Origin: Faucicola osloensis_B
GTDB lineage: Bacteria; Pseudomonadota; Gammaproteobacteria; Pseudomonadales; Moraxellaceae
DNA: 64,000 nucleotides
Reading direction: 5' to 3'
NCBI GenBank assembly: GCA_964211495.1
Contig: CAXORL010000002.1
Coordinates: 62,001-126,000 of the forward strand
Shown here: one piece after another, positions 15,876 to 23,274 of the stretch
Layout of the letters: the number at the start of each line of letters is the position of its first letter
Numbering within the stretch: the first letter of the stretch is position 1
Program-made: the position numbers and the translations under genes
Notes under the pieces: model-generated
The model's input: the letters and a program-made list of their open reading frames with translations, nothing else
Databases searched by the model: none
Told to the model about the DNA's origin: nothing

Positions 15876-16268
15876 CAACTCGTACATGGCTAAAATACGA
15901 TGAATTGCGCCGCAGCCAGGTACAAACTTGGTATTGCCTTTTTTGCGCTCAATATCGGTGACTTGTTTGACAAATTTGGGTGCAAGCCCGCGCCCGCGAT
16001 TGGCAGGATGTAGTACGATGTACTGTAGCAAGCGGCTAGACTCGATGCCTTCATTGAAGCAGCCCATCGCGGCAATCGGTTTTTCATTAAACATCCCCAA
16101 ATACAGGATATCACCTTTGGCAAAGGCCTTTTCAAAAAACGCCACAGCATCACGACCTGTCGCAAACTCAGGCGAGCTGTCGTACAATTTTTCCACCCGC
16201 AATTTGAGTTCAGGATCATCAATGCTGTTGTTTTCAAAGTTATTGATGGCAACGGATTCTAATGGCAT
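15870..16268 (-). CDS. GNAT-family N-acetyltransferase (possibly PanZ-like)
   Basis: 132-residue single-domain GNAT protein. The acetyl-CoA pyrophosphate loop is in LHPANRGRGLAPKFV (~residues 87-101, RGRGLA). The preceding beta-strand FNEKPIAAMGCF and the early segment LYDSSPEFATGRDA resemble PanZ/PanM-type acetyl-CoA sensors that act on PanD, but the match is by eye. panB and panC are in the window though not adjacent; panD is absent. The start at 16268 has a very strong AAGGAGGG ribosome-binding site. A good promoter lies at 16319-16348. Confidence 0.8.
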   Translation of the reverse strand: MPLESVAINNFENNSIDDPELKLRVEKLYDSSPEFATGRDAVAFFEKAFAKGDILYLGMFNEKPIAAMGCFNEGIESSRLLQYIVLHPANRGRGLAPKFVKQVTDIERKKGNTKFVPGCGAIHRILAMYELI

Positions 16269-16318
16269 AAAGCCCTCCTTGTTAATTAGCTCACGTTTTA
16301 ATTAGCGCATGTTGATTT

Positions 16319-16348
16319 AGTATAAAATAGTCACTAGGATACTGACAA
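16319..16348 (-). promoter_or_regulatory. Sigma-70 promoter of the GNAT gene
   Basis: On the minus strand TTGTCA (16348-16343), 18-nt spacer, TATACT (16324-16319), giving a leader of ~45 nt. Confidence 0.6.
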
Positions 16349-16467
16349 ACTTGTAATTGTTATCCAGTATTTTTTGCTAAAAATAAAAGCTTGCAAGGTG
16401 TTGGCTAAGCTTTAGTAAGGCGCGATGGTTTTTTTGGCTTAACCAAATCTTGGATAAACTCTGTGAA

Positions 16468-16938
16468 ATGATGATGTGTTTTTCAAAACAACCTGCTCGA
16501 TGCCGTCCACTAACGGCGGGCGAAAAAGCCATTGCCGCCAGCGTCTTTGGGGATACGTTACAGCTTGATAGTATACGCCTAAAAACCGCATGGTGGGTAC
16601 TCAAAGGCTATGCGGTTAGTCCCAATGGTCATGTGTATTTTCATCCAGCAGATTTTTGTGCTGATTTTAGTCAGCAAAATGTCTATCTGCGCGCGTGGCT
16701 GGTGCATGAATTGACCCATGTCTGGCAAATCCAACAAGGCGTTAAGGTGTTTCGCCGCGCCCTGCTCAATCGGCGCTATAGCTACGAGCTGCAAGCCAAT
16801 AAGCCATTTGGTCGTTATGGCATAGAGCAGCAAGCGCGTATGGTGGAAGATTATTATCGAAAACGTGAGCTCAAACAGGATTATGAGCCATTACTCGCTT
16901 TTATTCCATTTGCCAGTTTACAGCCTGCCACCGCCTAG
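16468..16938 (+). CDS. Putative HExxH metallopeptidase-like protein (vgr-related type)
   Basis: About 156 residues (first of three consecutive ATGs at 16468; a TTG at 16450 would add six residues). The core RPLTAGEKAIAASVFGD, then NGHVYFHP, then WLVHELTHVWQIQQG contains HELTH, a zincin-type HExxH. Proteins of this pattern are annotated as vgr-related in other proteobacteria, but no type VI secretion gene is nearby. No signal peptide. It stands just upstream of the MCR-like gene, separated by a likely terminator. Zinc binding is inferred from the motif; the third ligand is not obvious. Confidence 0.72.
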   Translation: MMMCFSKQPARCRPLTAGEKAIAASVFGDTLQLDSIRLKTAWWVLKGYAVSPNGHVYFHPADFCADFSQQNVYLRAWLVHELTHVWQIQQGVKVFRRALLNRRYSYELQANKPFGRYGIEQQARMVEDYYRKRELKQDYEPLLAFIPFASLQPATA

Positions 16939-16974
16939 CGCTATCAACTCTCTGTTTCTCTACTGTTTCGCTGT

Positions 16975-17012
16975 CACCACCTAATGTTTGTAGCGATTGC
17001 GGTGGTTTTTTA
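16975..17012 (+). terminator. Possible terminator after the HExxH gene
   Basis: ACCACC (16976-16981) can pair with GGTGGT (17001-17006), followed by TTTTTT; the loop is long (19 nt), so this is a modest candidate. Confidence 0.4.
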
Positions 17013-17037
17013 GCATAATTGCGTGATAGATGGGTGT

Positions 17038-17054
17038 CTTAAGTTTCAGTTAAG
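17038..17054 (+). promoter_or_regulatory. PmrA-box-like repeat upstream of the MCR-like gene
   Basis: CTTAAG-N5-GTTAAG, two TTAAG half-sites 11 bp apart. The PmrA consensus in enterics and Acinetobacter is two (C/T)TTAA(G/T) half-sites with an N5 gap; the second half here has G in the first position. The site lies ~40 nt upstream of the -10 hexamer, a plausible activator position. No pmrAB genes are in the window. Confidence 0.45.
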
Positions 17055-17094
17055 CTAAATCTGTATGATAGCCTCATCCTAAATTTGGTTATTA

Positions 17095-17100
17095 TATAAT
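17095..17100 (+). promoter_or_regulatory. -10 element of the MCR-like gene
   Basis: Perfect TATAAT, 39 nt upstream of the ATG at 17140. There is no recognisable -35, consistent with a promoter that needs an activator. Confidence 0.5.
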
Positions 17101-17139
17101 GACTATTTTTTGGTGCATTTAGATAAGGTGAGTAATCGT

Positions 17140-18831
17140 ATGTCAGTGAATAACTCTCGATGGGTAGCATGGCGTCAGCAAGGTGGCAATCCTCAAGGTA
17201 TTAGTGCCCAAGGTGTTAGTACTCAAGGTATCAATGCTTATGTGATGATGGGTATTGTCGCGCTATTTTTGACCCTGACCGCAAACGTTACTTTCTTTGA
17301 TAAAGCCACTGAAGTCTATCCGTTTGCCCAGCATATTGGGTTTATCGGCTCATTGCCGTTGGTACTATGTGGTGTGATGCTACTGGTTATTGTGCTGCTT
17401 AGCTATCGTTATACCCTTAAAGCGGTATTGATTTTTTTGCTATTGACCGCGGCAGTCACGGCGTATTTTACTGATACCTATGGCACTGTCTATGATGTCA
17501 ATATGCTACAAAACGCGCTACAAACCGATAAAGCAGAAAGCGCTGATTTGTTTAACGTCAATTTTATCTTACGCATTTTATTGCTTGGGGTATTGCCTAG
17601 TGTTTGGGTGGCGTGGCAAAAGGTCACATTTCCCCCCATCAAGCGCAGTCTATTGCAGCGCAGCTTGACGTATTTGGTCAGCCTCGGCTTGGTGGTGTTA
17701 CCGATTTTGGCGATGAGTAAAAATTATGCCAGTTTTTTCCGTGAACATAAACAGCTGCGTAGTTATACCAATCCTGCAACCCCTGTATATGCACTGGGTA
17801 AACTTGCCAGTATACAGCTCAAACAAGCACAAGCTCCCAAAACCCAAATCATGCATGCCACCGATGCGGTGCAGGTGAGCAACCCCACCACCCGTAAGCC
17901 AAAACTGGTGGTGTTGGTGGTCGGAGAAACCGCGCGCGGCGACCATGTGCAGCTAAATGGGTATAACCGAACCACCTTCCCGCAGATGGCAGCGACCGCT
18001 GGGGTAACTAACTTTAACCAAGTCATCGCCTGCGGTACTTCAACCGCTTACTCGGTGCCTTGTATGTTTAGTTATGTCGGTATGAAAGACTACGATGTGG
18101 ATACCGCCAACTACCAAGAAAACGTACTTGATACTTTAAATCGCCTAAAGGTTAATATCTTGTGGCGTGATAACAACTCAAGCTCAAAAGGCGTCACTAA
18201 TCGTTTGCCCGCGGCGGATTTTGTCGATTATAAAACCGCGCGCAACAATACGATGTGTAATACCAACCCCTATGGCGAGTGCCGCGATGTGGGTATGCTA
18301 GTAGGCTTAGATGACTACGTCAAACAGCGAGCTAATCAGAATACGCTTAACCAGGACACCCTAATTGTGCTGCATCAAATGGGTAATCACGGACCTGCGT
18401 ATTTTAAACGATATGATAAGCAATTTGAAAAATTCACCCCTGTCTGCCAAAGCAATGAACTTGCCAAATGCGACCCACAAAGTGTGATTAATGCCTTTGA
18501 CAATGCGTTACTTGCCACCGATGACTTTTTGGCAAAAACGGTGAACTGGTTAGACAAATATGACAGCACCCACCAAGTGGCGATGCTGTATGTCAGTGAC
18601 CACGGTGAAAGTCTGGGCGAAAACGGCATCTATTTACATGGTATGCCTTATAAAATCGCGCCTAAAGCGCAAAAACACGTTGCATCAATGTTTTGGTCAG
18701 GTAAGCACTCAGGCATTCAAGCAGTGCCATCTAATACTGAACTCACCCATGATGCTATTACCCCAACTTTGTTAAAACTGTTTGATGTGCGTGCGCAAAC
18801 CGTACAAGGCAAACCCTTGTTTATCAAGTAA
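17140..18831 (+). CDS. eptA: MCR/EptA-like lipid A phosphoethanolamine transferase
   Basis: Inner-membrane enzyme that transfers phosphoethanolamine from phosphatidylethanolamine to lipid A, lowering polymyxin binding. The 563-residue protein has five N-terminal membrane helices (~35-195) and a periplasmic alkaline-phosphatase-fold domain. Zinc and catalytic residues match MCR-1: E263 in GETARGDH, nucleophile T302 in CGTSTAYSVPC, D487/H488 in SDHGESLGENG, H417 in GNHGPAYFKRY, H500. Six cysteines pair as in MCR-1 (298/308, 373/381, 436/444). The N-terminus carries three QGxxx repeats absent from MCR-1. ATG 17140 has AAGGTGAG upstream; a TTG at 17110 is less likely. A PAP2 gene follows. An intrinsic determinant of this type (ICR-Mo) is known from M. 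osloensis. Confidence 0.95.
   Translation: MSVNNSRWVAWRQQGGNPQGISAQGVSTQGINAYVMMGIVALFLTLTANVTFFDKATEVYPFAQHIGFIGSLPLVLCGVMLLVIVLLSYRYTLKAVLIFLLLTAAVTAYFTDTYGTVYDVNMLQNALQTDKAESADLFNVNFILRILLLGVLPSVWVAWQKVTFPPIKRSLLQRSLTYLVSLGLVVLPILAMSKNYASFFREHKQLRSYTNPATPVYALGKLASIQLKQAQAPKTQIMHATDAVQVSNPTTRKPKLVVLVVGETARGDHVQLNGYNRTTFPQMAATAGVTNFNQVIACGTSTAYSVPCMFSYVGMKDYDVDTANYQENVLDTLNRLKVNILWRDNNSSSKGVTNRLPAADFVDYKTARNNTMCNTNPYGECRDVGMLVGLDDYVKQRANQNTLNQDTLIVLHQMGNHGPAYFKRYDKQFEKFTPVCQSNELAKCDPQSVINAFDNALLATDDFLAKTVNWLDKYDSTHQVAMLYVSDHGESLGENGIYLHGMPYKIAPKAQKHVASMFWSGKHSGIQAVPSNTELTHDAITPTLLKLFDVRAQTVQGKPLFIK
17194..17238 (+). repeat. 15-bp coding tandem repeat x3
   Basis: Three in-frame units encode QGISA-QGVST-QGINA just before the first membrane helix of the MCR-like protein. 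Confidence 0.65.
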
Positions 18832-18843
18832 GTTATCCAGTAA

Positions 18844-18876
18844 AGCCATTTGGGTAATTAGAGCCATTTAAGTAAT
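18844..18876. repeat. 15-bp direct repeat, period 18
   Basis: AGCCATTTGGGTAAT (18844-18858) and AGCCATTTAAGTAAT (18862-18876) differ at two positions; located between the MCR-like gene and PAP2. Confidence 0.55.
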
Positions 18877-18940
18877 GTTAGACATAAAAAGTGTGTCCAA
18901 CTCCAGCGACAGTGACGGCAAGATAGATGGTTCAAAATAG

Positions 18941-19708
18941 ATGAGTATACAGATCGCTAAATTAAAAAATTTTGCCAGTAGGCAGACCGTGTTCGGACTG
19001 GTGCTGGCCATCATCTTTACGCTAACGCTTGAGCACAGTGCCATTGATGTAGCTATCAGCCAGTATTTTTATTCCCCCACAGATGGCTGGCTGCTTGCCA
19101 AAGAGTCACTACTCCCTAACTTAATTTTTTATACCATTCCCAAAAGATTATTAATTGCGTTTGAAGTCTATATGGCCATCGCATGGCTACAACGCTACTT
19201 ATTACAACACCGCGCATCGAGTCACTGGCTTGCCAAGCAGCAGGCATGGTTTAAGCCTTTTAGCCTACTATCACTAACTGAAATGGGCTATCTATTCGTA
19301 GTGATGGTGTTGGTACCTTTGATTATCGCATCGCTTAAAGGGGTGACTCATGTGGTGTGTCCCAATCACTTGCAAATTTTTGGCGGTGAGTATCCCTATC
19401 TAACGATACTAGAAGACATCCAAGCCAGCACCCGCTCAAAATGTTTCCCTGCAGCGCATGCCAGTGCTGGGTTCGCCCTGTATGCTTGGGCGTTTATCCC
19501 AAGTCTTTGGCATAAGCGCTGGCAAATCGCAGCGATGGTGACGGTGATAGCTTGGCTGATGGGTGGGTATAAAATGTTGATAGGTGACCATTTTTTCAGT
19601 CATACGCTGGTATCTATGAGCTTGGCATGGGGGATTTGCGCGACAGTGGCATGGGCTTGGTGTCGGTTTTACGCCAAAGATACATCCGCAAAAAATTTAA
19701 AGCGCTAA
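18941..19708 (+). CDS. PAP2-family membrane phosphatase (mcr-associated type)
   Basis: 255-residue polytopic membrane protein of the PAP2 (type 2 phosphatidic acid phosphatase) family. Family motifs are present in divergent form: Lys and Pro in KGVTHVVCP, FPAAHASAGF in place of PSGH, and GGYKMLIGDHFFSHT with the catalytic His and following Asp. Five or six membrane helices flank them. The gene lies 109 nt after the MCR-like gene in the same direction. The mobile mcr-1 unit also carries a pap2 gene at this position, so the pair is the chromosomal counterpart. Its role in lipid A or undecaprenyl phosphate metabolism is unproven. Confidence 0.88.
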   Translation: MSIQIAKLKNFASRQTVFGLVLAIIFTLTLEHSAIDVAISQYFYSPTDGWLLAKESLLPNLIFYTIPKRLLIAFEVYMAIAWLQRYLLQHRASSHWLAKQQAWFKPFSLLSLTEMGYLFVVMVLVPLIIASLKGVTHVVCPNHLQIFGGEYPYLTILEDIQASTRSKCFPAAHASAGFALYAWAFIPSLWHKRWQIAAMVTVIAWLMGGYKMLIGDHFFSHTLVSMSLAWGICATVAWAWCRFYAKDTSAKNLKR

Positions 19709-19737
19709 CAGTTCATCGTATAAAAGCATAAAGGTAT

Positions 19738-19772
19738 AAAAAAGCGTTGAGGAACACCCCACGCTTTTTTTT
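19738..19772. terminator. Bidirectional terminator between PAP2 and lolB
   Basis: AAAAAAGCGT...ACGCTTTTTT stem with an interrupted GC upper part (GAGG/CCCC), giving T runs in both directions between the convergent genes. Confidence 0.75.
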
Positions 19773-19790
19773 GGTTTCATGGTTGCATGG

Positions 19791-20471
19791 CTAGATTAAC
19801 CGATTGATGGTCATTACCACTTTATAGCCATTGGGATGACTGGCAGTTAAGCGAGAAGGCAGTTTATCGTTACTGTTGCTATAGCTAAAGGTGGCTGTCC
19901 AATCGCCATTTTGGGCACTCACTAGGCGATTAGTGCTATCTTTTTTATCATTGGCATCACTGGGTGCTGGCTGACCTTGAATCCAGTAAGGCAGCTGTGA
20001 GATGGGCGCTTGCCAACCGGTTGCACGTAATAGCAATTCTTCAGGGGTAGCGGCATTGATAGTGCCTTTTTCGTTGGTTAACGTGGCAGATTGACCATTG
20101 TAGCTGATTTTGGTTTGACCTGCATTCATCGCACCGGCAATCTCAATGGCAAAGTTTTGACCTTGCTGTGTCCAAATATAAAACGCACTGCCTGCCTGCT
20201 GCGGCGTGGTCATGCCAATTTTACCATTGATGGTAAATTGCGCGCTTGGTAGCGTACTTGGAGCCACTTGCTCAGTAGTGGTAGTCGATGTTGCTGTGGC
20301 TGTTTGGGTATTGACCACAGGGGTTGTCATCCCTGTGGCGGCAGGCTTGGCGATGATGGGCTTAGTTGTTGCCTGTACTGACTGACAGCCTGTTAGCAGC
20401 ATGCTACTGATGCCCAAACAGGCAATACTTAACCCCGTGCTTTTGGTGTTGACCGCTGGTAATAAATGCAT
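19791..20471 (-). CDS. lolB: Outer-membrane lipoprotein insertase LolB
   Basis: LolB accepts lipoproteins from LolA and inserts them in the outer membrane. The 226-residue precursor has a lipobox LTGC with C29 as the acylated residue; the next residue is Gln, consistent with outer-membrane retention. A Thr/Ala-rich linker (residues 35-75) precedes the LolB beta-barrel half-fold (FTINGKIGMTTPQQAGSAFYIW). The C-terminus NGYKVVMTINRLI is typical. ATG at 20471 with GAGGAT upstream. The TPR gene lies 259 nt upstream in the same direction. The hemA/TPR/lolB arrangement is as in Pseudomonas, but ispE does not follow here. Confidence 0.9.
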   Translation of the reverse strand: MHLLPAVNTKSTGLSIACLGISSMLLTGCQSVQATTKPIIAKPAATGMTTPVVNTQTATATSTTTTEQVAPSTLPSAQFTINGKIGMTTPQQAGSAFYIWTQQGQNFAIEIAGAMNAGQTKISYNGQSATLTNEKGTINAATPEELLLRATGWQAPISQLPYWIQGQPAPSDANDKKDSTNRLVSAQNGDWTATFSYSNSNDKLPSRLTASHPNGYKVVMTINRLI

Positions 20472-20483
20472 AATATCCTCAAA

Positions 20484-20508
20484 TGTTAATCAAATTTGTT
20501 AATCAAGT
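20484..20508. repeat. Short direct repeats TGTTAATCAA
   Basis: TGTTAATCAA at 20484-20493 and 20498-20507, followed by a partial third copy, in the lolB upstream region; could also form part of its promoter. Confidence 0.45.
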
Positions 20509-20633
20509 TTTCATCAAATGTTAACTGGTTGCGCTCAAGTATGATGGTTTAAAAAACTGATGGGTAAACTATAAATAGCCATTGTTAAGCCTGTTTTGCT
20601 TAACTGCTCAAATTGGTGAAAAAGCGGTTATTA

Positions 20634-20677
20634 TTTATCTGTTGTTTATCTGCCATTTACCTGTCATCTATCTGCTT
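20634..20677. repeat. 11-bp tandem repeat, four copies
   Basis: Units TTTATCTGTTG, TTTATCTGCCA, TTTACCTGTCA and TCTATCTGCTT follow head to tail in the spacer between the TPR gene and lolB. The period is about one helical turn, so any bound protein would sit on one face of the DNA. Confidence 0.7.
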
Positions 20678-20730
20678 TACAACCGTCATTGCTCGCTAGT
20701 CGACATGCTTAGAGACGATTTTAGGCAGCG

Positions 20731-22731
20731 CTATTGCAGATTTTCGGGTTGATAACCGAGTTCATTGACCAAAATTTGGTTGATGCGATCCGCTTCTTTT
20801 TGGTTGCCCAAATTTAAGTAGGCTTGTTGCAGCAGCAGGCCGCTAATCACATCGGGTACGATATCAAAATTATCCGATAATAGACTAATGACGGCAGCGT
20901 TATTAGCCTGATGCAGCGCTTGTTGCGACAGTATTTGACGCGCCCTTAAACCGACTTCTTTGTCATTGATTAATGGCGTCAGTAGGGCGGTCACTTCTTC
21001 ATTATTTTGTTTTAAATTGACTAAGGTGTGCGCATATTCGAGTTGATAATCCACGTTTGCCGGTGCAAGGCGAATCAACTCTTTTAACAATCGCAGTTTA
21101 CTGGCGTCATCATCATCGGGCAGTAACAATACCTTGGCAAATAAAATATCGGTATTATTGGGTAAACTGGTTTGTGCGCTATTAAGCAAGGCTAACGCTT
21201 GCGCGGTTTGGTCGTTTTTTTGCAAAATATTGGCTTGCATGATGTAGCTTTGCGGCGCAAAACTGTCAAATTGTTCCCGTAATTTGACGCTACTGGCAAT
21301 CGCTTCCTCAAAACGATTTTGCGAGATTAACAAATTAATCTGTTGCTGTCTGGCTTTGAGCACCAAGTCAGGTTGCATCACTTTGCCATAGTAGCCAATC
21401 GCATCATTGAGTAGGTTCTGGCGTTCGGCACTGACAGCCAAATAATAATTGGCTTGGTCCTTAAAGTTGGGGCTGGCAAGCAATGCTTTGAGCAAGCGAT
21501 CTGCTGCGGCGTATTTTTTTAAATCAATACCCACCAAAGCGGCCAGTAGTTTGATTTCTTCATCTGCCAAAAACTGCCGATTAGCCGTGGCATTGAGCTG
21601 TTGCCAGACCTGCGCGCTTTTGCCTTGCTTTAGCATATAGCGAATTTGATAGACAAATAGCGCTTTATTGTCAGGGACGGTTTTACGCGCCTGCGCAATA
21701 AACGCAATCACTTGATTACTGGGCGATAAGGCTTGCAGGATATCTGCTTTTAACGTCAAAAAAGCCGGACTTTTTGGGTTGGTTTTAAGCGCCCGATTAA
21801 TCGCCACTAACGCGGCTTTGGGCTGTTGAAACTGTAGCAGCAGACCTGCTTTCATCACCAGTAATGAAGGGTTGTTTTTAATGTCTAATCGATTGAGCGT
21901 AGCAAGCAATTCAGCTTGGTCACGGGTTTCCGTGGGATAAATCCCAATCAAAATCTGACTTAAATCAGCGTCAGGATCGTACTGCAAAATTTGATTGAGC
22001 TTTTCGCCGGCTAATTCATACTCGTGCGCTTTGAGTGCCAAATGGGTCACATAAAAAATCGCCGGCACATGGTCAGGATTTTGCTGTTGCCACGCATTGG
22101 CAAAAGCGAGTGACAACTGTGGCGGTTCATTTTGTAAAGATAAACCCAGTGCGCGTTCAAATACCGGGGCCGCATCCGCCAAAAAAGACTGCTGCTTATA
22201 GGTCGCTAACGCCTGATCGATACGACCGCGATCTGCGGCAAACTCTGCCATCAAAATCGCATACAGGCTGGGCTGGGTGACGGTATTGGCAACATTATTT
22301 TTCTCTAGGCTTGCGGGTTGCCATATCGGCGGTGCAGGACGCCCCCTAGGTTTGGCAGCAGCTTTGTAGGTGCTGACCACAGCACTCGGCTGGCTAAGAG
22401 ACTGATTAACAGACTGACTAGCGGATGCAAAATTTGCCCCGGCACTAAAAACCGCTGGGCTAAACAATAAACTTGCCAACGTGAGCGTAGTCGCGACTAC
22501 ATTTTTGCCTAAAGCAGTAAAAGGTTTAAATACATTAAGCGGTTTTAGGTTAGATTTCAGATTGAGCTTTAGATTGACAAAAAGTTGCTGCGGTGTGGAT
22601 AAATGCAACGGCAAATAAATCGATAAACAATAAGGCTTGACATATTTCGACGCAAAAAAGCGTGGATTGAGGGGACAACCACGCATACCGCAACAAGCCG
22701 ATGAAATAACCGCTGGAAACAACTTTCGCAT
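20731..22731 (-). CDS. Tetratricopeptide-repeat protein
   Basis: 666-residue TPR protein, orthologous by position (between lolB and hemA) to the Pseudomonas PA4667-type protein. Repeated TPR signatures run from about residue 145 to the C-terminus (for example the ALVAINRALKTNPKSPAFL region). A hydrophobic signal-like segment (VVATTLTLASLLFSPAVFSA, ~79-98) is preceded by an unusually long ~75-residue N-terminus rich in Cys, Leu and Asn. No in-frame ATG or GTG was found between residue 16 and this segment, so either the extension is real or a non-canonical start is used. Likely periplasmic or outer-membrane associated; exact role unknown. Confidence 0.85.
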   Translation of the reverse strand: MRKLFPAVISSACCGMRGCPLNPRFFASKYVKPYCLSIYLPLHLSTPQQLFVNLKLNLKSNLKPLNVFKPFTALGKNVVATTLTLASLLFSPAVFSAGANFASASQSVNQSLSQPSAVVSTYKAAAKPRGRPAPPIWQPASLEKNNVANTVTQPSLYAILMAEFAADRGRIDQALATYKQQSFLADAAPVFERALGLSLQNEPPQLSLAFANAWQQQNPDHVPAIFYVTHLALKAHEYELAGEKLNQILQYDPDADLSQILIGIYPTETRDQAELLATLNRLDIKNNPSLLVMKAGLLLQFQQPKAALVAINRALKTNPKSPAFLTLKADILQALSPSNQVIAFIAQARKTVPDNKALFVYQIRYMLKQGKSAQVWQQLNATANRQFLADEEIKLLAALVGIDLKKYAAADRLLKALLASPNFKDQANYYLAVSAERQNLLNDAIGYYGKVMQPDLVLKARQQQINLLISQNRFEEAIASSVKLREQFDSFAPQSYIMQANILQKNDQTAQALALLNSAQTSLPNNTDILFAKVLLLPDDDDASKLRLLKELIRLAPANVDYQLEYAHTLVNLKQNNEEVTALLTPLINDKEVGLRARQILSQQALHQANNAAVISLLSDNFDIVPDVISGLLLQQAYLNLGNQKEADRINQILVNELGYQPENLQ

Positions 22732-22772
22732 TTAGCTCGCTTGGACAGTAACGTACCTAAAAATCACAGTCA

Positions 22773-22805
22773 TTGTTACAGTTAATGACAAGTAAGATGT
22801 AACAA
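22773..22805. promoter_or_regulatory. Operator-like inverted repeat TTGTTACA-N17-TGTAACAA
   Basis: Perfect 8-bp dyad 42 nt upstream of the TPR start. On the minus strand a TTGTCA hexamer lies between the arms. It may be an operator or an mRNA hairpin; no regulator is identifiable. Confidence 0.4.
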
Positions 22806-23055
22806 AATGTTCATGATAAAATTGAATTATACGGCTACGACGGGTTCAACTATGTAGAATTATGGTTAAATCGTAGGGGTAAATAGCAACCAAACGAGCC
22901 GATGTGGCAGAGTTAAGTAAAAAAATATGATGATAGCTCGAATGACTGTCCAAAATCCTAGGCATGTTAATGTGTTAAATTGTAATGCTTTAAAGCGTGG
23001 CTAAAGAATTTTCCTGAATCAAAAAAGCAGGATGTTTTTCATTTGTTATTAGCAA

Positions 23056-23064
23056 TGGTATAAT
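23056..23064 (+). promoter_or_regulatory. Extended -10 promoter element of hemA
   Basis: TGG-TATAAT with the hexamer at 23059-23064; no clear -35. It predicts a long (~200 nt) 5' leader. Confidence 0.5.
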
Positions 23065-23274
23065 AATCCACTTTTCTAATTTACTTTTATTAAGTGTTTA
23101 TTATTAAGTTGCTTTAGGTTTCTTTATATTGCCACTTTTCCCCCTGTGTTATCAAACATGACAAATGTCGATAAGCTGATACGGGCTGGATGTCGCTTAG
23201 CTAGCACCAGTTAGGTTTAGGTTCACAAAAATCGGCTTTGATAAACGCGGTCATTTTTAAGGTCAGTACGTTAT

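Larger units (their letters stand above)
22732..23274. other. 543-bp divergent spacer TPR gene / hemA
   Basis: Contains a dyad TTGTTACA/TGTAACAA (22773-22805) near the TPR gene and an extended -10 TGG-TATAAT (23059-23064) for hemA, leaving a ~200-nt hemA leader that is T-rich with short repeats. No coding region is apparent. Confidence 0.6.

Noticed and set aside
20634..20677. CRISPR array
   Set aside because: Repeats are 11 bp, directly adjacent and diverged, without spacers or cas genes; no array seen elsewhere in the window.
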